Assembly (NCBI RefSeq): GCF_963675165.1 | Contig: NC_087386.1 | Coordinates: 6,330,066-6,394,065, forward strand | DNA from: Halichondria panicea | Lineage: Eukaryota > Porifera > Demospongiae > Suberitida > Halichondriidae | DNA length: 64,000 nt | Reading direction: 5' to 3' | Shown here: in pieces, positions 12,753 through 25,096 of the stretch | Layout: each line of letters opens with the position of its first letter | Position numbering within the stretch: position 1 is the stretch's first letter | Notes under the pieces: model-generated | Seen by the model: the letters and a program-made list of their open reading frames with translations, nothing else | Databases searched by the model: none | Told to the model about the DNA's origin: nothing | Made by a program: the position numbers and the translations under genes

Positions 12753-13127
12753 ACTGTGTGAAACCTGTCTAATGTGGTCACCCTCTATAATAGTACAGCC
12801 AGGTTAATGTGCTCCTAAGTCTCCTGTGTGCGGACACAAACATTAGCTGTTTGAGTGAACTAGACACTTTCATGAACTGCTTTAACTGCCAATGAGGCGG
12901 TGGTTGAAGAATAATAAACTACTTGTCTTCGAAGGCGACAAAAAACACTGTTTTCTAATCGATCCAATCGTTGCTTTGTAGAATCCCCATAATGTTAAAG
13001 TCATTATGGTAAAAAGTTGATTGCGTGTCCGTTATGTCAACGCACGGATGAATGCTCTACTGAGCATCTTGTTATAATAGCCACTGTTGGTCTGTCCAAG
13101 GGTGACCAGTATAGACACGTCTTACTG
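12753..13127. repeat. pogo/Tigger-like MITE in GT25 intron 9
   Basis: The left end (CTGTGTGAAACCTGTCTAAT, then GTGGTCACC) mirrors the right end (GGTGACCAGTATAGACACG, then TCTTACTG). TA flanks both sides. The interior has no coding sequence. An almost identical copy lies at 53844-54218. Confidence 0.6.
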
Positions 13128-13528
13128 TACCTCTCTTGCCCCCCAGATGATGACGGAGGGTCTGGATCAAATCCTGATTCTGGAGGATGATGTCGTGTTT
13201 GAGCCCTAGCTACTTCCGACATGACCTAACTAGAGTGCTGGAAGAGTCCAATCGGATCACACCAAACTGGGACCTCATGTGAGAGCTCTGGAGATATACA
13301 GTCTATTATTATACGCAATGTCCGTATCTCGTTAGTCCAATCTTTGCTTACAAGTAGTTCAGTGCAACACCATAAATAAGGCACACCTTATAATCAGCTG
13401 ACAGTAGTCTAGAAGTAAGAAAATTGCTGTCTAATTTCCTTGAACTATAACCATGCTAGTTTGGATTGTCCAACTTACAACAAATTAACGCTAGATTGTT
13501 GTATATAGAGATGCATTTCATGATACAG

Positions 13529-14058
13529 GGGATCAGTGGGTCTTCTTCACTGGGCCTGTGACCGTGGCAACCTGAACAGTGAAACTACTTGTGAAGTGAA
13601 GAGGGGAGCAGATGTTAATATTGAGGACACAGACAATCAGACACCTCTTCATTATGGTGAGAGATGGAGTATTCCTTTACAGAGGGTGCTTGTGTGTTAA
13701 TACATGTTGAAGCTAGCTGTCTGTTTGTAGATCTTTGTTTGAGTCCAATGCTCCCTCTACTGAATAGTGAGGGAAGTCAGTTTGGCTGTGTATCTATGGT
13801 AACCTTGGAGATCTTTTTGTATTTGCATTAATGATAGTGATCGAGGAAACATATTATACCCTATAGCTGTAGAAGTTGAGCTGGTTATTAGATTTATTTG
13901 CGGTAATAATTATTGTCTTTTTTTGAATTCCTTATAATTATATTCGTGATTGTATTTCCTCTACAGCTGTGTCATGTGATCATCATGCTGTCATCTCTTA
14001 TCTACTACAAGTGGGATTCCTATCTCAAGATGTGATTGAGAATCAAGCACCTATATAA
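13529..14058 (+). pseudogene. ACBD6-like ankyrin tail, copy A
   Basis: Two exons, 13529-13656 and 13977-14058. The first matches the intact 54617-54736 exon (LHWACDRGNLN...VNIEDTDNQTPLHY) but has a 5-bp insertion near its start and further small changes in the middle that break the frame. The second reads AVSCDHHAVISYLLQVGF and stops at 14058. The LHWACDRG motif and the order of the repeats resemble the C-terminal ankyrin repeats of acyl-CoA-binding protein ACBD6. No acyl-CoA-binding domain is present. It lies just downstream of GT25 exon 10 on the same strand, but the phases do not join. Confidence 0.65.
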
Positions 14059-14322
14059 TTATATAGCCTCGATTCCAGGCCGCACCTTTAGACAAACAAT
14101 TCAATCTAGTTTCAGGTTATTAATTTTGCACATTTCCCATTATTGACCAATTAACTTTCAAGTTTTACATGATCAGAATGTAACTTGGTCAAATACATGA
14201 GAAACCGTATATAGAAAAAAAAATTAATTATAAGACAAAATGATGTAGTGTATAAATTTGCAATCAACGTATCTATCAGAGGCTAGCTGCCATGGTAACA
14301 GTACAGTTAATAAGGTACAGAG

Positions 14323-17022
14323 TCAGTGTAGTAGTTCACACACTTGAGTGTGTCCATTCCTACTAGCCACATCATAGGCAGTACGTCCGTTCTGTATAGT
14401 GGGTATGTGAGCAGTTAGTGATGAAGGGAAATAAGGAATTTATCACAAAACCACTGGATTTAATGTTGCCATGGTGATATACAGTATCATAATTATATAC
14501 AATCATGCAGCGTGACTCACATTAGTTTTGATTTTAACGTCAGCTTTGGCCTCCAACAACATTCTAACAACTCCACAACGACCATTCAGACTGGCCATGT
14601 GCAATGCTGTGGCTCCGTTCTGTGTACAGATCCAAATAATTACTAACAGACAAAATAATAGTAAATCTCACCTTCGCTTGAATGTCAACTTGAGCCTCTG
14701 CAGCAATTAATAATTCCACTGCCCTCACATGACCATTCTGAGCAGCTGCAAACAACGCAGTGGCTCCATCCTGTACAGAGTCAAGATAGTGTGAGCAGGT
14801 GAACCATTATTCAGAGGAGTGCGAGGGTCAAAAGGTCATTTATTAAAATACCGGCTATAGATGTAAAAGTGAGTTCACCCTCGCGCCCCTGAGTTTATAC
14901 ATCACCAATTAATACAACAGAAATCAGCTGATCCAGACAAACTAACTTGAGAGGACTTAATTGCAACCTTTGACCTTTTATTTGAAACCAGAAACTTAAC
15001 CTTCTGTGACTAGGGTATGCATTTTGATGTACTGGTGTTTGTTGCGTGGATAGATCTAGATAATAAGCTTTTCAAGCAGGCAAATAAACGATTAAACAGA
15101 AGCGTTAGCTGCTATATGCAGCAAATTAAGGTCAAGAACCCAGAACAAAAATATTAATTTTCATAATCCCCTTAAGAAAGCGACGCTATTCCTCTTCTGA
15201 CCATCACTCACCACAGACCCACTCATTATACAATATCACATGACTATCTACACTAATGTCAGGGGATACACTAGCCTCGATCCCAGGCCGCACTTCCTCT
15301 GAGAGACAGATACCGGCTAACACAGGATAACAACGTGTATGCTCAGTAAAACAATGATGTCACATATCGTAAGCGCAAAATGTTCCCAGGCACTTATATT
15401 TCGTGGAATGGCCTCTAAAACCATTTCGTTGCACAATGTTTGTGCTTATCGGAAGACACGCCTTTAATTTTAATCTTTGTTATAGCAGATAATTCTAACA
15501 ATTTTCGTCCACTTAATTTTTGTGTAGGATTGCTAACCCACGAAATCCGCGCGCTATACGGTATAGAAAGTTTGATTGAAGGTTTCTAGCCCATCAGATA
15601 GCATTCGGATAGCTACCCTTAGCCTGCTATGTTAACAAAAGACTCATAACTAGCAACAGTGTGGATGACAATCGTCTGAACGGAGTGAAGGCTGACAATA
15701 GCCTATATGGACAGGCCACGCCAATCTAATACTAACTTCGATGAAAGTCTACTATACTACTGCTACTGAAAGAAAATAGCTGTACAACAAGCCTATAGCT
15801 CTGTCTCTAGCTAGCTAGCTATATATAGCTCTGTGTATGACTTTCAATAAGAATTTGTATTCTTTGTCAGGATATTTTCACTGATAAAATAGGAATTTTA
15901 CACGAAAAATATCCATGCGCAAGCAGTCAGTAGCAGGCCTTATTTTATAGAAGCTGAGGTTCAGTGACGGAAACAGTTAGATCTAGGTCTAAACTATACT
16001 ACCCTTGATTCTTTGTCAAAGTTATTACATTGTAAAAGAGAGATCACGAGATGCGTGTCGTACCTCGGTACACCAACTACCAGTGCTCTCTACACAAACA
16101 TGACTAGCTCTGGTGTGTAATGGACCAGGTCAACAGAACATGGGGAGGCTCTGTGGCTAGTGGCCTCTGAGATGTGTGTACAGCTACTTACACTCACCTC
16201 TTTGGGTACATCAACATTGACCCCAGCATCGATTAGAAGCTCCATACATTTCTGGTGACCATGGAAACTGGCTGTCCAAAGAGGAGTCTCTCCCTCCTGT
16301 ACATAAGAGGAAAACAATGTAAACAGCATGTTGTGGGAAATGTGTACAACAAAACTAACAACAGTCAAGATATAGTACAGATCCACTCATTACACAATAT
16401 CACTCATACAATATCACATGACTATCTACACTAATGTCAGGGCAGAGGAGGTACGACATTGTTTTTTAATTGAATATTCCATTGTGATGACGTTTACGGG
16501 TTCAGCGACGGATCTATGCCTAAACTATACTACCCTTGAGCCTTAGTCACAGAATAACAGAGTTATTGTGGGGAACACACTACATTGAAAACCGAATAAA
16601 TGAAAGCACCGCAGGTGGAGGTGCCAAAGCTACATAACATAAAGCTACTAATAGCTAGCTTTTATACACACATTGATTATAATTTATATCATGATGAACA
16701 TTTTTAATTTTGCTGCATGCAATCGCAGGGAAACTCAAATAGTGGGTAATGATCGACCATGATTGTTGTTAAAAACGATCGATACCAAAAGTTCAAGTCT
16801 AAAATTAATGGCTGCCATCAGTAGAGCCTTGTAGCTCTCTTCTCACGCTTGCAGCTACAAATAGCTAGTGTTCTAGTGCAGAGCTAACTACTATAAGTAG
16901 AGTAGTAACACTCGGTAAACAAGCTTTGCTATGTGCTCTTCTGGAAAAGCTGTAATGGCATTCCAAATAAGCAAAACTAAAGCATAACTCGAGAACGAAG
17001 CTTTATTTTGCAGCTGAAATAG

Positions 17023-17087
<65 letters not shown>

Positions 17088-20000
17088 CCGTATACCTCGC
17101 TTGCGCATGCGCACCGAGCCTTAATTAAAGAAAGATAACGAGATGCGTGTCGTACCTCGGTACACCAACTACCAGTGCTCTCTACACAAACATGACTAGC
17201 TCTGGTGTCTAATGGACCAGGTCAACAGAACATGAGGAGGCTCTGTGGCTAGTGGCCTCTGAGATGTGTGTACAGCTACTTACACTCACCTCTTCGGGTA
17301 CATCAACATTGGCCCCAGCATCGATTAGGAGCTCCATACATTTCTGGTGACCATGGAAACTGGCTGTCCAAAGAGGGGTCTCTCCCAACTGTACATAGGA
17401 GGAAAACAATGTAAACAGCATATGTTGTAGGAAATGTGTTTTTACAACAAAACCAACCTTGGTCTGAGTGTTGACTGTAGCCTTGGCTGCTAAGAGGACC
17501 CTCACTATCTCATCATGTCCATTCATACTGGCTATAAACAGAGCTGTCTGGTTGTTCTGTTATAGACCATAAACCATATAATTATATATCACAGCAACTG
17601 GACCAGCTAATTGTACACTCTCCACTACTCAGTCCACTCATACACAAAGGTAGCCTCGTTCCCAGGCCAATTCTTTTGTATGGAATGGAAGGGAGGAAAA
17701 TGCGGCCTGGTGTCTACTGATAGTGCACATGCGCTTAGTTATGCTGTAAAATATGGGGAATCCCCTTCTTTTCCCCCTATCTACCATGCTGTGCTTCTAT
17801 TGTGTTGATCAAGAAGGCTTGCACACTAGTCTGAAGCCAGAAGAGGCTCTCGCCTACTTCACGACAGTCGTATGGTCGGAATGTCTGAGCTTGGAAGAAC
17901 TGGCTATAGCAAGTCTTTGTGCATGCTTCCTATGGTACTTCTAACTGCTGCTTGAGAAGACAACTATACGACCATCGTAGAACTAGAGACTACTGGCCTC
18001 AGACTAAGTGTACCAGCTTTCTTGGACAACGCAATAGAGGGCATAAGCCATAGCTTCAGTATGGAAGTACGTATTACGGAACATATTCCTAGTAAACGGA
18101 CTAGTTTGCAAAAGTTTTACATTAGTGCACGATTACCATGCGCACTAACACCCAAGCAATGGACACCACGCCTTTTCCCCCTTCGAAAAAAGCGGCCTAG
18201 GAACGAGGCTAACACAGAGGTGACAGTACACACACTCAACCATGGAATCAGCAGAGTACACAAACACCACCATGCAGCGTGACTCACATTAGTCTTGTTG
18301 TGAACGTCAGCCTTGGCCTCCAACAACATTCTAACAACTCCAAAGTGACCCTCCTGACTGGCCATGTACAATGCTGTGCCTCCATCCTGTACAGAGTCAA
18401 GATAGTACAGATCCACTCATTACACAATATCACTCATACAATATCACATGACTATCTACACTAATGTCAGGGCAGAGGAGGTACGACACTTATTTAATTG
18501 AATCTTCATTTGTGATGACGTTTGTTTAGCTGGTAGTTAAGGTTACGGTATACTGTTCCACCCACGCTCAAATCTGCGTGGGTGTTCAATGTAGTTCAGC
18601 TAGTAAAATGGCTCTCATCTGGCAATGGTTACTCTGCGTTAATTCCAGGCACCAGGAAACCCCTCCTTACCGTATACTCTGCTGTTTCTTATTATACGAA
18701 TAAAGGGGCAGAGTGACTCGAAGAGTTTTTCCCAAGAGAGTAAGTTACAACAAAGTTACGGCCATTTTTCTAGCTGTTTTTGTAGGCTAATATAGCGACT
18801 GTAGAGTAGTAACAAGGATATATTTTTTGCTGTAAGGTCTCTATGAACAAGATCTCTCTGAGTCGCCCTCCAGTAAGTCTTCAGGCATCGAATACTGGTC
18901 AGAAAGACAACCTAGAAGCTATGCAGTCAACAAAATTTGACGACAAAATACTCAGTTTTTCCAGCTGACCTCAGACCACTTCATTGGATTACAAGACATA
19001 TAAACTCTGAGTTATTATTGTAGCTAGCATTGTTCCATGTTCTCTTTCCATTGATAATCGTTGCAAATTACAAAAATAACGTTGTGATGAGAAATAAATA
19101 TCTTATGAATCATTCATGAGCAATTAGTATACTATAACCTTAACCGCGACCTTGTCACGACAAACTCTATAGGCCTGTAGAACGCTTGTAACTAGCTGTT
19201 TAGCTAGCTCTGTACGTTGCTCAAGGTCTCTATGGCTAGCTATAGTGTTTCTCCAGCTGAAGTCCTGGTTAGAACTTGTCCAGATGTATATGAAAGGTGC
19301 AGTGCTCTCAACATTTGTAGCAAGCATATCTCCTAACTGAATAGGGTTCACTGGGGTTCAGCGACGGAAACAGTTAGATCTATGTCTAAACTATACTACC
19401 CTTGAGCCTTAGTCACAGAATAACATAGTTATTGTAGGGAACACACTACACTGAAAACCAATGTAAAAAAGATTGGAATGCAATTAAAAGAGAGATCACG
19501 ATGCTGTTGTTACTGGCTACATGCATACAGAGTTGTCTGGTTGTCCTGTGTTATATAGACCATAAACCATAATTATAATTATGTATAACAGCAACTGGAG
19601 GGTTAGTGTAAAAGCTGGAATGCAGATATGGAACAGAACATGTAGCTGGCTGTAATCATCACATGACACCTGTTATTGGAAAGAGGATCAACAACTTACA
19701 CACACTGTTGCACAGTGGTAGATATTGAGATAACAGTTTCATTGTTGAGAGTATAAATGTGGAATTTGCTGACTCCACAACCCAATGTGTGTGGAAATGG
19801 CAAAAGGCTTGGTCAGTGTGTCTCTTCAACACACACAAATCGTTTAAAGTTTCACCGAGGGTCAAAACTTTGCAGGCATGCAGATAGAAGAAAGGTATAG
19901 CTTTGGAGTGTCCTGTATAGCTATAGACTTCACACTCCACCTTACTTTGGGCACAACATAATTACTTCGCTAAGTCTATAGACACGTATAATTATGTGTA

Positions 20001-23000
20001 TTTGTAATGTTCAATGTTGCTACTATAATTATACTCAGTCTACTTTTTTACATAATAGTCTTCTAAAATTAGCTTTGTGTCTATAAAAGGATTCTGTAGC
20101 ACTTTTTACAAGTATTTAAGTCATACTACACTAAAAAAATACAGAGCACCATCAGCAGCTCTCTTTTTAGCCATTCCATATTCCGTTCCATTCCGCATTC
20201 CAGCTTTTACACTAACCCGCAACTGGACCAGCTAATCCACTACTCAATCCACTACTCTAGTAAATCTCACCTTATTTTGAATGTCAACTCCAGCCTTGGC
20301 AGCAATCAATAATTCCACTGCCCTCACATGACCATTCTGAGCAGCTACCCACAACGCTGTGGTTCCAGTCTGTACAGAATCAAGATAGTACAGATCCACT
20401 CATTACACAATATCACTCATACAATATCACATGACTATCTACACTAATATCAGGGTACGACATGTGTGCCTCGATTAGGCTAATTGCCTCTGCAATACCG
20501 TTGAGCGTGGGTGGATAATCGAGGCGTGGTTACACCCACGCTCAACGGTATTGCAGAAGCAATTAGCCTAATTGAGGCACGCTAGTCGTACCTCCTCTGA
20601 TGTCAGGGCAGAGGAGGTACGACATTGTTTTTTAATTGAATATTCCATTGTGATGACGTTTACAGGTTCAGTGACGGAAACAGTTAGATCTAGGTCTAAA
20701 CTATACTACCCTTGAGCCTTAGTCAAAGTTATTGTGCATTACATTGGAATGCAATTAAAAGAGAGATCACGAGATGCGTGTCGTACCTCGGTACACCAAC
20801 TACCAGTGCTCTCTACACAAACATGACTAGCTCTGGTGTCTAATGGACCAGGTCAACAGAACATGGGGAGGCTCTGTGGCTAGTGGCCTCTGAGATGTGT
20901 GTATAGTAGCCTCGATTCCAGTTCGCATTAAAATACAGCCTGGTACCTTCAGAATATGGGTAATCGTACTACGAATGTAAAACCTTAGTACCCATAATTT
21001 AGTCCCTTTACTAAGATCCGTAATATTTTATCTCCATACTGAGTTCCGTGAAGCTGTATTTATTGCTTAGAAGGCTTGAACACTAGTTTGGAGGCTCTCA
21101 TCTACATCTACGTCTACGATGGTCCTATAGCCAGGTTGTCTTCGCAAGAAGCAGTCAAGAGGCACCATACACTTCCCATAGCCTGTACAGATCCAAGCTA
21201 AGATATCCTGACCATACAGCCGTCATAGAGGTGGATGAGAACCTATTTTGGCATCAGACTAGTGTGAAAGCCTTCTGGAACAACGCAATAGAGAGCTAAG
21301 CTGATGTACATAGATAGAAAGAAAGAAAAGAGGGGATCCCCAGATTCTGGAGAATAAACTATCACATGCTCACTATCACCATGCAATAAGTACCAGGCCA
21401 TACTTTAATTGGCCTGGAATCGAGGCTATGTGTATATAGCTACTTACACTCACCTCTTTGGGTACATCAACATAGGCCCCAGCATCGATTAGGAGCTCCA
21501 TACATTTCTGGTGACCATAGAAACTGGCTGCCCAAAGAGGAGTCGCTCCCGACTGTACATAGGAGGAAAACAATGTAAACAGCATGTTGTGGGAAATGTA
21601 TTTGTACAACAAAACCAACATTGGTCTGAGTGTTGACTGTAACCTTGGCTGCTAAGAGGACCCTCACTATCTCATCATGTCCATTCCTACTGGCCCAGTA
21701 AAGAGCAGTCCAACCATTCTGTAGAGACAATATCATCAACCAACGGACATATTGGCACTGTAGACAGTATTCCCTCACCTTGTCTGCCTGGTTGGGATCA
21801 GCCCCACACTCCAGTAGCTCCAGAACCACACCCACATCACCAGTCTTACAAGCCTCCAAAAATTCCTGGGAGAAAATACACTCTCAGTAAACACACCCAA
21901 AAGACGGAATGACACAAATTGTATGTACATGTTATATACTGTTCAAGATTCTATAGCCACCCACACAGAAGTACCAGCATACAGTCGACACTAACACTAT
22001 ATAAGCTGACAATGCACATTTGATACCTCCACCCACTCACTCACGTACCATCCTGGGGTGCTGTAGACACAGCTTTCTGAGTGAGACAATCACTTCGTCA
22101 ACTGATGGTCTCTGTTGAGGTCGGTCATGGAGGCAGCTAACAACAAGAGGATAAAGAGCGTGTTTCTCCCCCATTTTGTCACCATGAACAGCAGTGCTTC
22201 GACGCATGAGCTCCATATTCCCATCATCCACGTGCTTGATAACCTCAGGAGTAAAGTAAGAGACTTTAGGGAAGTCACCGATAACAGTGTGAATGATGAG
22301 ATGACCGAATGAGAAGATGTCCAGCTTGGTAGTGTAGATGGGCGGCTCCACATGACACTCGGGAGGCATATAGCTTGGATTTCCCGGGATATTTGTCAGA
22401 ACATGAGTCAATCTCTCCAGATCAACATACCTGCAAATGAATATTAGGTTTTACATGTCTGCCTTTATTTTCCCACATGTATCGAACTCATTTAAAAAAT
22501 CCTTTGTTGCAAAAAAATACGTACCTGGAGACACCCAGGTCTCCGATCTTGGCAGTGAGGTCCTCAGTGAGCAGGATGTTGGGAGCAGTGAGGTCACGAT
22601 GGATGAGGGGAGGGGTCAAAGAGTGGAGATAGTGAAGGCCCTTGGATACATCATACAGGATATGGATTCTAGTGGCGATATTCATGTCTCGATGGGTTTT
22701 AAGGAATTTGGCCAAGTCGGAATGAAGCCTCTCCATTATTAGACTGATGTCGTTCTTATCGCGGCCGTAATGGACTCCAACGAAACCGACTATGTTGGGG
22801 TGATCCAGACCGCTCAGAATATGACACTCATGACGGAAATTTGTTAAAATCCTCTCCCTCTGTCCAAGGGATTCCTCTTGGAGCAATAGGTGGTGTACCT
22901 TCTTAGCAATGCAGTCTCTTCCATTCACCGTCACTCTAAAGACACAGCCATAAGCCCCTGAGCCAGCTTGGTTCTCCTCTAGACCCAATCCTTCCACCTG

Positions 23001-23036
23001 GACCACCAGAGCATCAAGGTCACTTCTTGCAGCCAT
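14323..23036 (-). CDS. TKL-type protein kinase with ankyrin repeats, copy 2 (complete)
   Basis: Thirteen exons: 23036-22525, 22430-22049, 21865-21779, 21718-21620, 21552-21454, 20369-20271, 18386-18288, 17556-17458, 17388-17290, 16296-16198, 14770-14672, 14619-14521 and 14391-14323 (stop TGA). They predict about 646 residues: a ~298-residue kinase domain, a 29-residue linker repeat, nine 33-residue ankyrin repeats and a short final repeat ending CELLH. Kinase motifs GSGAYGCVF, CIAKK, HRDLTAPN, DLG and YMPPEC are all present. Every exon after the kinase is a multiple of three, in phase 0/0. The 60-nt intron at 21719-21778 is itself open and in frame. Introns hold several MITEs and a CA microsatellite. 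Probably an active cytoplasmic kinase with an ankyrin binding array; ligand unknown. Orientation is head-to-head with the chimera at 23.2 kb. Confidence 0.87.
15366..15566. repeat. Degenerate TACCGTATAGCG-type MITE
   Basis: This is the eroded counterpart of the well-preserved element at 33667-33880. The right end GCGCGCTATACGGTA is clear, while the left end has drifted (ATCGTAAGCGCAAAATGTTC). It sits at the equivalent position of the ankyrin gene intron. Confidence 0.5.
17025..17086. repeat. (CA)n microsatellite
   Basis: An uninterrupted CA dinucleotide run of about 30 units lies in an intron of kinase-ankyrin copy 2. The equivalent intron of copy 3 has no such run. Confidence 0.95.
17651..18211. 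mobile_element. Mutator-like MITE with TAGCCTCGTTCCCAGGCC ends
   Basis: The 561-bp element starts TAGCCTCGTTCCCAGGCC and ends GGCCTAGGAACGAGGCTA, an 18-bp imperfect terminal inverted repeat. It is flanked by ACACAAAGG and ACACAGAGG, a 9-bp target duplication with one mismatch. Nine-base duplications are typical of Mutator-like elements. Internal open frames at 17611-17944 and 18022-18282 resemble no known transposase, so it is probably non-autonomous. An ortholog is at 34895-35455. Confidence 0.7.
19124..19351 (-). other. Unrecognised 75-codon open frame in ankyrin gene intron
   Basis: The open frame (includes APFIYIWTSSNQD and ELAKQLVTSVLQAYRVC) recurs at 36380-36607, 38351-38578 and, shortened, at 39752-39934. 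Copy 1 has an internal deletion near 1150. I do not recognise the protein. Differences among copies are mostly amino-acid-changing (F/L, R/C, A/T), so selection on protein is not apparent. It may be a dead exon carried by duplication. Confidence 0.3.
20464..20582. repeat. Near-perfect hairpin insertion (two ~50-bp arms)
   Basis: Arms 20464-20513 and 20533-20582 are inverted copies with only a few mismatches and enclose a 19-nt loop. The core is GCAATACCGTTGAGCGTGGG and its complement. Paralogous introns (for example near 2293) lack it, so it is a later insertion. A fold-back transposable element is the likely identity. Confidence 0.8.
20611..20789. repeat. Short inverted-repeat element with GAGGTACGACA ends
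   Basis: The same element type as at 2305-2508, with ends GAGGTACGACA and TGTCGTACCTC. It follows directly after the hairpin insertion. Confidence 0.4.
20907..21428. mobile_element. Mutator-like MITE with TAGCCTCGATTCCAG ends
   Basis: The 522-bp element begins TAGCCTCGATTCCAG and ends GGCCTGGAATCGAGGCTA. Flanks TGTGTATAG and TGTGTATAT support a 9-bp target duplication. The uninterrupted site is visible near 2613-2625 (GATGTGTGTACAGCTAC). The ortholog at 40582-41105 shows that insertion preceded duplication of blocks 2 and 3. No transposase frame is present. Confidence 0.7.
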
Positions 23037-23266
23037 TTTGGACTTTTGCAGAAAAAGGGGAGTATTTCTTTGTGTTCATTGGTCATATGACACATATTCC
23101 TACTGCGCATGCCCAAATAATTCGTATTCAGTAACCGCGGTGTATTTCAGAGGCTTAATGATCTTTACCAAATCAGACACATAAATACTAAATTCAAGGA
23201 CTTGCATCAGAGGACTTGCATGATGTGTCTTGGACCATGGCGAATGGAGAATCTAAAGACCTTTTG

Positions 23267-24692
23267 GGATTGCCGGAGGAGTGACTGACAGTGACTGTGT
23301 GTACTCTGTCCTGCCCCTCTACCATTCCCACGGCCTCGCACACAGTGGAGGGCCTATGATCTACACAGGAGCCACTCTCGTCATTAGGAAAAAGTTCTCT
23401 GCCAAACACATTTTGGACCGATAGTGCAAAGTACAAATGCACTGTGAGTTGGCTAATTGACTGGGGCTGACCCACTTACATTAATGTCTTAGATAGACAG
23501 TACGTGTTGTTATGCTTTCAACTATTCTTGCCTTTGCTTTCACTACACAACTTGAGCTATGTATCATTGTGTACGGGTGACATCACTTCATTTATATCCA
23601 CTTACTCCCCCACTGTGCAGATGGTGTGCACGATTGGGGAGTTGAATCGCTATGTGTTGGTCCAACCCCCTGGCTGTATCCGAACCTTAACCCCTTCGAG
23701 GAGCATGACGAGAGGTTCGTCCATGTTGCCCAGCTGAGACAGGAAGGTCTGGAGGGGGCCAGGCGTTTAGGGGCAGACTACCTCTTTGTGAGTTATCAGT
23801 GTCGCCATCTCTAGCCTCGTTCCCGGCCCATCTATTGTAACGACCTATAGTGCATCCAGCTTAGAGAGTAGATTACCACAAATTTGTGAGTAGCTGTACT
23901 TAAATGTAAATATCTTTTGATCGGAACATTTCTAAGAAATGGTGTTGATACCAATGTGTAGGTGAATGACCATGAAAACAGTAATCTTGTACAGCTAAGG
24001 TCCTAGACTTCATCACATAATTGTTCAATGGTTTAGGTATCCTGACCATCCCTTTATGGGTGTTACATTATGTTCATAGTGTTTATAATTCATGATTTAC
24101 TGGTTTTCAGGTACACTTTTGGTTAGAGTAATAACTTCTGACAAATTAATAGCTTAGCTTTAAAATTTCTGTAGTAAGTTAACAGATAAATGGGCTACAT
24201 TTTGATACCAAGAACATCCTATATCCCATTGTTGAGATAACACTGAAAAGCTACATAATTACTATTTTCTACTGTTTTGATGACATCAGCAGCTGCAAAC
24301 CACAAACCAATGCCGCTTTATCAATCACTATAACATTTGTTGTTGTTCTATTAATCACCACAAACCCACCACCTTATGTTTCCATGGAAAAATTTTTGAG
24401 TATGTTGTAGCTTGGTCATTCACCTACACATTAATATCAGCACAATTTCTTAGAAAGGTTCCAATCAAAAGAGATTTACATTTAGCTTTGCACTGAATAC
24501 ATTATTTGCTGACCTATGCACTTTATTATGGTACATGTATGTACATGTAGAACAAGTTTGAATTGTCCCCTTCCCTCCACTGTAGATCTGCCTATGCACA
24601 TTCTGAACACCGAGGTGTTGGGGTTCATGGTCAAACCAGAGGACTATGAGAGCCTGGACCACCCTGCCTGCACTTTAAGCTGGACAACCTTG
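23267..24692 (+). pseudogene. SLC27A/GT25 chimera, copy B1
   Basis: The segment 23267-23443 encodes SLC27A-like (fatty-acid transport protein / very-long-chain acyl-CoA synthetase) sequence: VYSVLPLYHSHGLAHSGG and TGATLVIRKKFSAKH. A small insertion then shifts it to a stop (DR followed by TAG). The exon at 23621-23787 starts as SLC27A (MVCTIGELNRYVLVQPP) and switches without an intron to the second half of GT25 exon 2 (LYPNLDPFEEHDERF), in a different reading frame. A GT25 exon 6 with the 10-bp deletion follows at 24586-24692. It lies head-to-head with kinase copy 2. It is not expected to make a functional enzyme. Confidence 0.75.
23849..24484. mobile_element. DNA transposon remnant with long inverted ends, right arm truncated
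   Basis: The left arm starts AGTGCATCCAGCTTAGAGAG. The right arm matches as far as the GATTTACATTTA block and then joins GT25 intron sequence just before exon 6. The complete form is at 26437-27115. The deletion at the truncated arm also removed GT25 exon 3 from this copy. Confidence 0.7.
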
Positions 24693-24734
24693 GTAAGCCA
24701 CTACTTGCCCACTAGACACTCTCTGTATCACTAA

Positions 24735-25096
24735 GGTTTTGCGAGCATCAAACATAATTATGCGAACTTGGCGAGGGTTTATCAATTCGCAACAATAAAA
24801 TCGCAAAACCTAAGTAAATACACACTATCTTTGCCAGAATGCAATAGTTAGCAAAGGGTATGTTCATTTGTAAAGGCCAACAAAATATTCTAGTAATACG
24901 GATCCCCCTTTCTTTTTAGCTCTACTTTCTTTGCTGTACCACATAGTCACGAAATTTTCCCGCTGTACGGTATCTATTGTGTTAAATTAGATCAGTGATT
25001 ACCATACTGTTGCACCCGAAGATGTCAGATTTGTCATCTTCTGTTTTGGTACAACACATGCACAACTCTCTAACTGTTTTGCTTCCATGCATACAG
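24735..25096 (+). other. Intron-like region after B1 exon 6
   Basis: AT-rich sequence with the inverted repeat AGGTTTTGCGAG / TCGCAAAACCT at about 24734-24810. It is related to 5770-5940 but is not followed by a minisatellite array. No gene is seen. Confidence 0.5.

Larger units (their letters stand above)
12000..13278 (+). pseudogene. GT25 procollagen galactosyltransferase-like, copy A, 3' exons (premature stop)
   Basis: Exons are 12000-12076, 12163-12269, 12546-12678 and 13147-13278. The start at 12000 uses the AG of the last minisatellite unit and keeps phase with an intact exon 6, reading VDHPPILYSQYISRPPPV. The C-terminal GT25 domain follows: FMIGLVRRPERRNRM, FGEVGCFLSLHTIW and the acidic ILILEDDVVFEP. 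A 4-bp insertion relative to copy C turns the codon after FEP into TAG. That stop, with the exon-6 frameshift upstream, makes this copy a probable pseudogene. The family's last C-terminal segment is not found downstream. Confidence 0.85.

Noticed and set aside
13037-13222. Minus-strand open frame opposite GT25 exon 10
   Set aside because: It overlaps a MITE end and the antisense of a recognised exon; no support.
17611-17944. Open frames MYTLHYSVHSY and MGNPLLFPLS (and copies at 34855-35188)
   Set aside because: They fall inside or across the border of the Mutator-like MITE. Similarity between copies is due to the element being duplicated, not to coding constraint.
19659-19940. 93-codon minus-strand open frame in the ankyrin intron
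   Set aside because: Other copies of the intron carry a 5-bp difference (AAATCAATGG versus AAATGG) that breaks the frame, so it is not conserved as protein.
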